DNA of 5,992 nucleotides. Source: Chloroflexota bacterium (GTDB lineage: Bacteria; Chloroflexota; Anaerolineae; Promineifilales; Promineifilaceae). The stretch lies in contig JAAEOP010000959.1 in assembly GCA_024223125.1 (NCBI GenBank), forward strand, positions 1 through 5,992, read 5' to 3'. A program made the translations under genes and the position numbers. Shown here piece by piece: positions 1-4,900 of this stretch. The first letter of the stretch is position 1. The number at the start of each line of letters is the position of its first letter. Below the pieces are notes generated by a model, which saw nothing but the letters and a program-made list of their open reading frames with translations, was not told the origin of the DNA and ran no database searches.

Positions 1-12
1 ATGTAGCTTTTC

Positions 13-33
13 AACTTGCCACTTGCAACTCGC
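13..33. repeat. Short degenerate heptad repeat downstream of the uridylyltransferase gene
   Basis: Three consecutive 7-base units are visible: AACTTGC at 13, CACTTGC at 20 and AACTCGC at 27. They lie just past the 3' end of the uridylyltransferase gene. The array continues the style of the heptad repeat at 1444..1500 on the other side of that gene, and the octamer ATGTAGCT at 1..8 recurs inverted as AGCTACAT at 1490..1497. The array is short and degenerate, and the window edge hides its full extent. No terminator-like hairpin with a T-run is visible here. Confidence 0.45.
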
Positions 34-38
34 CCGCC

Positions 39-1430
39 TCACTCATACACTACTTCACCCTGCAAAACCATGCCATCAGGAATCTCTACTGGATTTGAGG
101 TTTTGTTTACCAGCGAAACATCCCCTTGACAGACCACCTGCCAGCCAAAGGTAAAATCGCCAGCTATTTCCAACTTAGTACACTTCAGCAGTGATGGCGG
201 TCCAAAAGGAAATCGTTTATCCAGATCAGACACAAACTTATAGTAGGTGGGGTCTAAGGCAATCGTAAAACGGTGTTTTTTTCGGTCAGCACTGGGAACC
301 ACTCGAAAATCATCAGTTAGCACAAAAGCATCTGAACGCACAGCCAACAAATCGTTACTGGTTTTAACAGGGGCAAATCGGCTGCGAGGCACGCGCACCG
401 CCTGTGCCCCAGCAAAAACGGCGATAGCCGATCCCAAGGCTGTTTCCAATTGGTAAACGGCCGGTGAAGCAGGGTCCCGCGGGTCTACTGTTTTGCTATT
501 GCGAATCATGGGTAGACCCAAACGATTATCCTGGGCATCCATTTGCCGTTGTAATGTGGGCAGATGGAACCAAAGGTTATTGGTATTGAAATATTTGTGG
601 CGGGTAATGTCTTGAAACGGGATCATATCCTCTTCAGGACATTGCGCCGATTCCCGTAAAATAGGCTGACCATCAGGTCGCTGTGCCAGATGCCCTCCTT
701 TTTTATCCATCGCCGTGCGGTCGGCCGCTTCCATTAAAAACGGAATCTCATTCTGTACCAGATACCCCAAAATTGAAGTGTCAATAACCGCTCCCAGATT
801 GTCGGCGTTGGAAGCAAACGCATATTCGTACCCTTGAGCCAGCAACGCCTTTAAGGTTCCGCTGGTAACCAAAGCTGTGTAAATGTCTCCATGCCCTGGC
901 GGACACCATTCCAGCGCTGGGTTAGATGACCACACGGCCGGGGACAAATCAGCCTGGTTAATTTTTGGCTCTTTGTGTTGCAAAAAGCGCTGCGGTACTG
1001 TTTTGTCCAGATCGGGATATTGTTGTAAGACGGCCGTAGAATCCGCATCCGTACTGAAGCTGTTCATCAAAATGAGGGGGATGTTCGCTATTTGGGACTG
1101 CCGGGCAATGATGTCCAAAAAAGAAAGATTTTGCTTCACTTGGAGTAATGATTTGGCTTTTTTCAATCCCATGCTGGTTCCCAAACCACCATTAAGTTTG
1201 ATGACGGCCGTTTTACCCAAATTCACTTCTCCTACCCACACCAAATCCTCAGAGAATTGTTCCACATCCGGCAAATTTTCTACGGGCACAATGTCCGACT
1301 CCGGTATCATGCCTGTATCCCCAGCTACTAATTGGGCAAAATAAAGGGCAAATGTTTCAATAAATATGTCCGGTAAATTCGCTGCCCGCATCTTTTCCAC
1401 AAATGGGTAAAACTGTGATGTATATCTCAA
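39..1430 (-). CDS. UTP--glucose-1-phosphate uridylyltransferase, eukaryotic-type (UDPGP family)
   Basis: Catalyses UTP + glucose-1-phosphate to UDP-glucose + diphosphate (EC 2.7.7.9) in the cytosol, supplying UDP-glucose for glycans and trehalose or glycogen-type metabolism. Numbering from the start chosen here (463 residues): GGLGTSMG at 81-88 is the nucleotide-binding loop, PLILMNSF follows at about 118-125, WCPPGHGD is at 175-182, NADNLG at 208-213, KGGHL at 244-248, NTNNLW at 282-287, and PRSRFAPVKTSNDL at 348-361 carries the conserved active-site lysine (K356). The last 55 or so residues fit the family's C-terminal beta-helix. This is the eukaryotic UGP family, unrelated to bacterial GalU. 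The frame is open to a TTG at 1478, but AAGGAG at 1438..1443 sits 7 bases before the TTG at 1430, and residues encoded upstream come from repeat DNA, so I choose 1430. An ATG at 1391 lacks a good ribosome site. One oddity is KKAKS where most relatives have a GPKS motif; the lysine is kept. The order of motifs makes UDP-N-acetylglucosamine pyrophosphorylase, a distant relative, unlikely. Confidence 0.93.
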   Translation of the reverse strand: MRYTSQFYPFVEKMRAANLPDIFIETFALYFAQLVAGDTGMIPESDIVPVENLPDVEQFSEDLVWVGEVNLGKTAVIKLNGGLGTSMGLKKAKSLLQVKQNLSFLDIIARQSQIANIPLILMNSFSTDADSTAVLQQYPDLDKTVPQRFLQHKEPKINQADLSPAVWSSNPALEWCPPGHGDIYTALVTSGTLKALLAQGYEYAFASNADNLGAVIDTSILGYLVQNEIPFLMEAADRTAMDKKGGHLAQRPDGQPILRESAQCPEEDMIPFQDITRHKYFNTNNLWFHLPTLQRQMDAQDNRLGLPMIRNSKTVDPRDPASPAVYQLETALGSAIAVFAGAQAVRVPRSRFAPVKTSNDLLAVRSDAFVLTDDFRVVPSADRKKHRFTIALDPTYYKFVSDLDKRFPFGPPSLLKCTKLEIAGDFTFGWQVVCQGDVSLVNKTSNPVEIPDGMVLQGEVVYE

Positions 1431-1437
1431 TGTTTGA

Positions 1438-1443
1438 CTCCTT
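1438..1443 (-). promoter_or_regulatory. Ribosome binding site AAGGAG fixing a TTG start
   Basis: On the minus strand AAGGAG is followed by 7 bases and then TTG at 1430..1428. This is the only strong Shine-Dalgarno match near the 5' end of the uridylyltransferase gene. It lies inside the longer open frame, which argues against the upstream TTG at 1478. Confidence 0.75.
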
Positions 1444-1500
1444 GTAGATAGTAGCTGGTAGGTAGTATAAGTTACCAACCACTAACCACTAGCTACATTT
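1444..1500. repeat. Heptad repeat filling the TPR-uridylyltransferase spacer
   Basis: The whole spacer between the TPR stop codon and the ribosome site of the next gene reads as degenerate 7-base units in register. Units starting at 1444 and 1451 are GTAGATA and GTAGCTG, followed by GTAGGTA at 1458. From about 1472 the units turn into the opposite orientation (TTACCAA, then CCACTAA and CCACTAG). The two halves are roughly inverted: GTAGCT at 1451..1456 pairs with AGCTAC at 1491..1496, so a transcript could fold here. It resembles the short tandemly repeated (STRR) heptamers described in filamentous cyanobacteria. Its function is unknown; it could be a neutral intergenic expansion or an mRNA hairpin between cistrons. 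Confidence 0.6.
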
Positions 1501-2019
1501 TCAATTTGACTGAGTCTCCAATTTCTTGACAAGTTTTCGCGCATCCTGATCGTGTGGGTTGGACTGGATGGCTCGTCTAAACCAGGATATTGCTTTCTCA
1601 TTTTCGCGGCGATCACGATAAATCAAGCCAATGTTATAAGCCACATTTGGCGCTACAGGGTTGATTTGCAAAGCATGTTCAAAAGCGGCAATAGCTTGCA
1701 CCTGCTCCTCATCTCGTGCCAGTATGGGGTTCCCTAAATAAGCCGCACCCAAGTTTGTCCAAATCATAGAATTTTGGGGATACTGCTGGCCTAATTTCTC
1801 CAAAATAGGAACTGCTTTCTTAAATTTCTTGGCTAAAATGTAAGCGCCGCTCAGGTTAAGAGCCACATCCGCATGGTCAGGCTCCAATTCATGGGCCTGT
1901 TCCAATAAAGGTAACGCTTGCAAATGTTTGCCTTCATGCAAAAGGGTTGTGCCTTGTTGAAAGGATACATCAAATTGGCTCTTATTTTGTGGTGGCGCTG
2001 GTTCTATCTTTTTCGTCAT
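1501..2019 (-). CDS. Small tetratricopeptide-repeat (TPR) protein
   Basis: The 172-residue protein is almost entirely TPR: four helix-pair repeats at about 16-49, 50-83, 84-122 and 124-157, followed by a short lysine-rich C-terminal helix. Repeat signature positions are visible, for example Y134, A143, F147, A150 and P155 in repeat 4, and A109, F113, A116 and P121 in repeat 3. Repeat 3 carries about six extra residues between its helices (around GNPILARDEE). The first 15 residues are polar and proline-rich. There is no signal peptide or membrane segment, so it is probably a cytosolic protein-protein interaction scaffold. No enzyme domain is fused to it and the partner is unknown. It lies between pncB and the uridylyltransferase gene on the same strand, which does not by itself reveal a function. 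The ATG at 2019 has no recognisable Shine-Dalgarno sequence. Confidence 0.88.
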   Translation of the reverse strand: MTKKIEPAPPQNKSQFDVSFQQGTTLLHEGKHLQALPLLEQAHELEPDHADVALNLSGAYILAKKFKKAVPILEKLGQQYPQNSMIWTNLGAAYLGNPILARDEEQVQAIAAFEHALQINPVAPNVAYNIGLIYRDRRENEKAISWFRRAIQSNPHDQDARKLVKKLETQSN

Positions 2020-2026
2020 AATTTAT

Positions 2027-2032
2027 AGTATA
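2027..2032 (-). promoter_or_regulatory. -10-like box placed for near-leaderless transcription of the TPR gene
   Basis: On the minus strand TATACT ends 7 bases before the ATG at 2019, so initiation at the usual distance would put the transcript start at or next to the start codon. No ribosome site is visible in front of this ATG, which agrees with a leaderless message. No convincing -35 box is found 16-18 bases upstream (the sequence there is AGAAAA). The motif is short and the region AT-rich, so a chance match is possible. Confidence 0.35.
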
Positions 2033-2087
2033 AAGCTAATTTTGTCGGATTTTCTTTAATAGTTCTCTGTGGCTTTTTTTAGTGGAT

Positions 2088-3440
2088 TCATAAATCAGTC
2101 AAATCTACCGGCTCCAGGTCTGAATTGTGGCAGGCTTGCCGTCCCACTTTGGCCATATCGTACCATGTTCCCTCTATCTTCACACGCACCACGTCGGCCG
2201 TAAAATCAGTATTTGTAACTTTGTCATTGGCTAATAAGGAGGATCCAACTCCATAAATATCCACGGGCACATTCAATTTTTCAAAACGCCGAATCTTCTC
2301 TGGTCTGAACCCGCCGGTCACTACAATTTGCACACTCTGGCAATAATCTTTAGCCAAGTTTTGCTGATTGGTTGGCAGCTCCCAATCTTCCCAGGCAAAA
2401 TCTAACGCTTGCCGCATCAAAAATACCAATCGTGGATTAACGCCCAGATCCAAAACAGGGTCGCCTAATGGGGGTACGCTTTCATCCCGCTGGCTACCAC
2501 TGGTGTCTAATCGGACGCCGTATAACACATATTTTTGTGCTTCGGCTTCATTACCGGTTTCCATGCACATCTGGTATTTTTGAAACATTGCTTTCATGGT
2601 CCGTAATCCGTCGGTAAGGCTGTCATTATTAAAATCTACCAGAGCAATACGTAACACCTCTGGCGGTACGTATTCAGAAAAGGCCAGCATAGCAGCGGCC
2701 GTGTCACTAAGAAAACAGGCAATGACCGCATGAGCTACTGTGCCCCCGCCGGCCCCGCCCCACCAATCACCCTGGGCATCGGTGGAAACAAAGGAAGCCA
2801 GACGACCGTCAAAATCTTTATTAAAGCGTGCTACCCCAATATCATAAGCATAGCCGTCGGCCGCCTGCACTTCATGTAGATCAAACCGGGCTGGGAAGAA
2901 GAGAACCGGTTTTCCTCGGGCTGCCCGCAGCACATTGTAAACATTGGTGGCAATGCGGCTGCCCCGGCTGAGAATGCCCAACATGGGGGTTTCTAACAGG
3001 GCAAAATCACGATAACGGCCGTGAATTTTAATGACTGGCTGCACACGCAAAGGGTTACCATGATATTCAGTAATAGAACCATCGTGTACGGCCGTGACCT
3101 CCAAGTCCGACCACGTTTCTACCCATTCACCCGACTCATCAACATAACCTGTGCAATGTCGCAGCATAGACAACGCTTTGTCTACCCCCACAATTACCGC
3201 TTTGCCGGAACGGCGGGTAAAAAATTGTACTTCAACTTCAAGATCACCCACATTCACCCCCACAAGGTCTTGGCCAATATCACGCGCATATTTTCCCTGG
3301 TAGCCACTGTTTTTGCTTACTCCGGCTAACATCAACAAGATATTGGCAAAGTATTTATCGGAATACCAGCCACGCCTCATACGTTCGACATCTAACTTAA
3401 AGCGTCCATTTGTTAATCTTCTCATATTAAAAACGGTCAT
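2088..3440 (-). CDS. pncB: Nicotinate phosphoribosyltransferase
   Basis: Joins nicotinate to PRPP with ATP hydrolysis to give nicotinate mononucleotide (EC 6.3.4.21), the entry step of the Preiss-Handler salvage route to NAD, in the cytosol. Numbering from the ATG chosen here (450 residues): N-terminal GWYSDKYF at 24-31; ETPMLGILSRGSR at 150-162; FFPARFDLHEVQ at 181-192; GGAGGGTVAHA at 228-238, carrying the family's GTxxHA element; VDFNND at 268-273; GVRLDTSG at 308-315; VTGGF at 374-378; and YGVGSSL at 396-402, the last ones being the phosphate/PRPP-binding edge of the type II PRTase barrel. The length fits the roughly 450-residue bacterial/archaeal branch. A GTG at 3464 would add eight residues, but AGGAG at 3448..3452 lies 7 bases before the ATG at 3440 and decides the start. 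Nicotinamide phosphoribosyltransferase is the nearest alternative, but the motif set fits the nicotinate enzyme better. The gene is divergent from the recombinase gene, with a dyad cluster upstream that may be its operator. Confidence 0.95.
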   Translation of the reverse strand: MTVFNMRRLTNGRFKLDVERMRRGWYSDKYFANILLMLAGVSKNSGYQGKYARDIGQDLVGVNVGDLEVEVQFFTRRSGKAVIVGVDKALSMLRHCTGYVDESGEWVETWSDLEVTAVHDGSITEYHGNPLRVQPVIKIHGRYRDFALLETPMLGILSRGSRIATNVYNVLRAARGKPVLFFPARFDLHEVQAADGYAYDIGVARFNKDFDGRLASFVSTDAQGDWWGGAGGGTVAHAVIACFLSDTAAAMLAFSEYVPPEVLRIALVDFNNDSLTDGLRTMKAMFQKYQMCMETGNEAEAQKYVLYGVRLDTSGSQRDESVPPLGDPVLDLGVNPRLVFLMRQALDFAWEDWELPTNQQNLAKDYCQSVQIVVTGGFRPEKIRRFEKLNVPVDIYGVGSSLLANDKVTNTDFTADVVRVKIEGTWYDMAKVGRQACHNSDLEPVDLTDL

Positions 3441-3447
3441 CAAAAAT

Positions 3448-3452
3448 CTCCT
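3448..3452 (-). promoter_or_regulatory. Ribosome binding site AGGAG deciding the pncB start
   Basis: On the minus strand AGGAG is followed by 7 bases and then the ATG at 3440..3438. It lies within the reading frame that opens at the GTG at 3464, so the upstream GTG start is disfavoured. Confidence 0.75.
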
Positions 3453-3484
3453 AATCTCATTCACTTACTCGCTACACGCAATAT

Positions 3485-3512
3485 CGTATACTAACATCTA
3501 CCGCAGGGTAAA
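3485..3512 (-). promoter_or_regulatory. Weak candidate promoter for pncB
   Basis: On the minus strand TTTACC (3512..3507) and TATACG (3490..3485) are separated by 16 bases, each matching four of six consensus positions. Transcription would start about 40 bases before the pncB ATG. The -35 box lies in one outer arm of the inverted-repeat cluster at 3506..3550, so a protein bound there could block it. Alternative -10 registers such as TAGTAT exist a few bases away, so the exact promoter is uncertain. Confidence 0.3.
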
Positions 3513-3550
3513 TTTACAAATCGCCAGCGATTTAAAAAATCGCTTTACCC
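3506..3550. promoter_or_regulatory. Nested inverted-repeat cluster upstream of pncB (candidate operator or hairpin)
   Basis: GGGTAAA at 3506..3512 is exactly complementary to TTTACCC at 3544..3550. Inside it the 7-mer AAATCGC occurs at 3518..3524, inverted as GCGATTT at 3527..3533, and direct again as AAATCGC at 3537..3543. The spacers are 2 and 3 bases, so the middle copy can pair with either neighbour. The second pairing is an 8-bp perfect dyad, AGCGATTT with AAATCGCT. GTAAATTTAC at 3508..3517 is itself a perfect 10-base palindrome. The cluster lies 66 to 110 bases before the pncB ATG. It could be a multi-half-site operator for an NAD-metabolism repressor or two mutually exclusive RNA hairpins. 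No specific regulator can be named from the sequence. Confidence 0.55.
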
Positions 3551-3590
3551 ACTCAAAGATAACGGGATAAATGACATAAGTAAACGTTAA

Positions 3591-3629
3591 AATTCGTATA
3601 GTATGATTCTTATCATTTTATGTCGAATT
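3591..3629. promoter_or_regulatory. Concentric dyad just upstream of the recombinase promoter
   Basis: AATTCG at 3591..3596 is inverted as CGAATT at 3624..3629, and ATGAT at 3603..3607 is inverted as ATCAT at 3612..3616. Both pairs are centred at about 3610. The right edge ends four bases before the -35 box of the promoter at 3634..3662. This fits a regulator site next to a promoter, but the region is AT-rich and short dyads arise readily there. The inner part looks only loosely like a Fur-type box. Confidence 0.3.
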
Positions 3630-3633
3630 AGAT

Positions 3634-3662
3634 TTGATCTTATGCAAAGTAATTGCTATAAT
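3634..3662 (+). promoter_or_regulatory. Strong sigma-70-type promoter with extended -10
   Basis: TTGATC (3634..3639), a 17-base spacer and a perfect TATAAT (3657..3662), preceded by TG one base upstream (TGCTATAAT), form a near-consensus extended -10 promoter. Initiation is expected near 3669. The recombinase ATG is at 3891, so the transcript would have a leader of about 220 bases containing the foldable segment 3691..3823, or this promoter may serve a separate small RNA. Confidence 0.72.
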
Positions 3663-3690
3663 GCTTCTGAATTTAACTAACATAATCTTG

Positions 3691-3823
3691 AATTATGGTC
3701 GGCTGAACAGTCTGATCCACGACTTGGAAGCCCCTGCATCGGCGTTATCATAATTCGTAGATTTGTTACCTCAAGCAAGTAAAATTTATTGAAGACTATA
3801 GGGTCAATCAGCCCACCATGATT
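3691..3823 (+). other. Candidate structured leader or small RNA upstream of the recombinase gene
   Basis: The 16 bases at 3691..3706 (AATTATGGTCGGCTGA) can pair with 3808..3823 (TCAGCCCACCATGATT) through 14 Watson-Crick pairs, one G-U pair and one C-C mismatch. Inside this closing stem AGTCT at 3709..3713 can pair with AGACT at 3793..3797, and ACTTG at 3722..3726 with CAAGT at 3776..3780, leaving unpaired strands of 8 and 12 bases between them. A strong promoter would start transcription about 22 bases upstream. The overall shape, a long closing stem, an internal bubble and a distal stem, loosely recalls 6S RNA, but I see no family signature sequence and it is shorter than usual. A small inverted-repeat mobile remnant is an alternative. 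No long open frame is present here. Confidence 0.4.
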
Positions 3824-3890
3824 GCTACACGAATTATTGCTCGAACGGTGTGCAGTTTTGTATTGGCATATATGTAAGGAGTTGTAGGTG

Positions 3891-4778
3891 ATGGATAATC
3901 AACTGCTCACCTTTCTTAAATTTCTCCAACAGGAATATAACTATTCCAATAATACAACGGCCGCTTATAAAAATGATTTGAATCAGTTTGTCAAATTTTT
4001 GCATAATGGCACGTACAATGGCGTAGAAAAATGGGAAGATGTTACTCCCGAAATTGTAAACGGCTATGTCACTTATATGAAGAACCAACCTTATGCCTCC
4101 TCATCTGTAGCCCGAAAAGTTGCCGCTGTCAAATCTTTTTTCAATTATCTGCACGAACGAAATCTGATTGATGATAACCCAACGACAAATGTTGATTCGC
4201 CTAAAGTAAAAAAACGACTGCCACAAACTTTATCATCTCAAGAAGTAGAACGGTTGCTAGAAGCCCCTACCCTGAAAAAATCACCCAAAAATTTACGAGA
4301 CGCAGCTTTGTTAAATATGCTGTATTCTACTGGAATGCGTGTAACAGAGGTGGTCTCGCTGCAATTAGAAGATGTAAACCTGGAGAATTCGCTGCTGTAC
4401 TGCCCTGGTAAAGAAGATTCTTTACGTAAGCTTCCTTTTGATGAAGAAACGAAAGAAGTTTTAACTACTTATCTGGAAGAAGGACGGCCGTATCTTGTTA
4501 AAGACAAAGAAGAAACAGCCATGTTCCTCAATCATCGGGGACAACAATTAACACGGCAGGGTTTATGGCTCATTATCAAAGCATATGCAAAACAAGCAGA
4601 TCTGAACACGGCCGTAACCCCACATACCCTACGCCACAGTTTTGCCGCCCACAAACTCAACAGCGGCTCCGATTTACAAGAAGTGCAAAGATTATTGGGA
4701 CACGCCAATATCTCTACTACCCAAATCTATACCCAGTTGCCTGAGGACGAAATCAATGGCAACGGCCACATGAATTAA
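3891..4778 (+). CDS. xerD: XerC/XerD-like tyrosine recombinase
   Basis: A site-specific DNA recombinase of the lambda-integrase family that cuts and rejoins DNA through a 3'-phosphotyrosine; chromosomal XerC and XerD resolve dimers at dif. Numbering from the ATG (295 residues): the N-terminal SAM-like core-binding domain spans about 1-90 and the catalytic domain about 110-285. Catalytic residues are R150 (STGMRVTE), K174 (PGKEDS), H245 and R248 (HTLRH), H271 (LLGHANIS) and nucleophile Y280 (TQIYTQL), with the spacing of E. coli XerD. The stretch LTRQGLWLIIKAYA also resembles XerD more than XerC, so the symbol is a best guess. AAGGAG at 3876..3881 lies 9 bases before this ATG and 6 before an adjacent GTG at 3888, so the protein may start one residue earlier. 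The tail after Y280 is short and lacks the usual terminal HPRA-like helix. The gene looks more AT-rich than its neighbours but carries three CGGCCG sites like them, so it is not obviously recently acquired. A mobile-element integrase is the alternative. Confidence 0.9.
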   Translation: MDNQLLTFLKFLQQEYNYSNNTTAAYKNDLNQFVKFLHNGTYNGVEKWEDVTPEIVNGYVTYMKNQPYASSSVARKVAAVKSFFNYLHERNLIDDNPTTNVDSPKVKKRLPQTLSSQEVERLLEAPTLKKSPKNLRDAALLNMLYSTGMRVTEVVSLQLEDVNLENSLLYCPGKEDSLRKLPFDEETKEVLTTYLEEGRPYLVKDKEETAMFLNHRGQQLTRQGLWLIIKAYAKQADLNTAVTPHTLRHSFAAHKLNSGSDLQEVQRLLGHANISTTQIYTQLPEDEINGNGHMN

Positions 4779-4783
4779 AGATG

Positions 4784-4812
4784 TTGAGAAAGACATTTTG
4801 TAATTAGATAAT
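4784..4812 (+). promoter_or_regulatory. Promoter for the purine nucleoside phosphorylase gene
   Basis: TTGAGA (4784..4789), a 17-base spacer and GATAAT (4807..4812) each match five of six sigma-70 consensus positions. It begins six bases after the recombinase stop codon. The expected start near 4819 gives a leader of about 80 bases that contains the hairpin at 4840..4878. A perfect TTGACA at 4831..4836 is also present, but its -10 partner at the right distance is poor (TGAGAT). Confidence 0.6.
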
Positions 4813-4839
4813 TCTCGATTACCCATATCATTGACAAGA

Positions 4840-4878
4840 AAGCCCCAAGCGCTTGAGATCCTAAAGCAGTTGGGGCTT
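4840..4878 (+). promoter_or_regulatory. Hairpin in the leader of the phosphorylase gene
   Basis: AAGCCCCAA at 4840..4848 is perfectly complementary to TTGGGGCTT at 4870..4878. Inside, GCTT at 4851..4854 can pair with AAGC at 4864..4867, giving a long, GC-rich stem. The sequence after the stem is ATCACTTTT, a poor T-run, so an efficient intrinsic terminator for the recombinase gene is doubtful, though a weak one is possible. It ends 22 bases before the phosphorylase ATG and about 9 bases before its purine-rich ribosome site, so it could modulate translation or attenuation. It does not match the purine riboswitch pattern. Confidence 0.5.
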
Positions 4879-4900
4879 ATCACTTTTAAGGGAAAGGAAC

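Noticed and set aside
883..1344. Long plus-strand frame antisense to the uridylyltransferase gene
   Set aside because: It mirrors a well-conserved enzyme gene, has no ribosome site and no recognisable domain. The same holds for the other antisense frames at 247..456, 1552..1737, 2368..2583, 3021..3329, 3834..4088 and 4692..4916.
2020..2087. Terminator between pncB and the TPR gene
   Set aside because: There is a run of A/T bases but no stem of useful length, so no intrinsic terminator can be claimed.
3313..3570. Plus-strand 85-codon frame spanning the pncB 5' end and the intergenic region
   Set aside because: It runs antisense through the conserved start of pncB and through the dyad cluster, with no ribosome site or recognisable features.
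3554..3640. A dif-like Xer site near the recombinase gene
   Set aside because: TTATGTC-like half sites occur, but I found no 11-6-11 arrangement with a good TTATGTTAAAT-type arm.
3691..3890. tRNA or 5S rRNA gene in the intergenic region
   Set aside because: No T-loop GTTCGAATC-type motif with a seven-pair acceptor stem, and no 5S consensus segments, could be placed.
4819..4900. Purine riboswitch in front of the phosphorylase gene
   Set aside because: The leader is only about 80 bases, and I see neither the conserved three-way junction sequences nor the paired loop motifs. The single long hairpin explains the complementarity.
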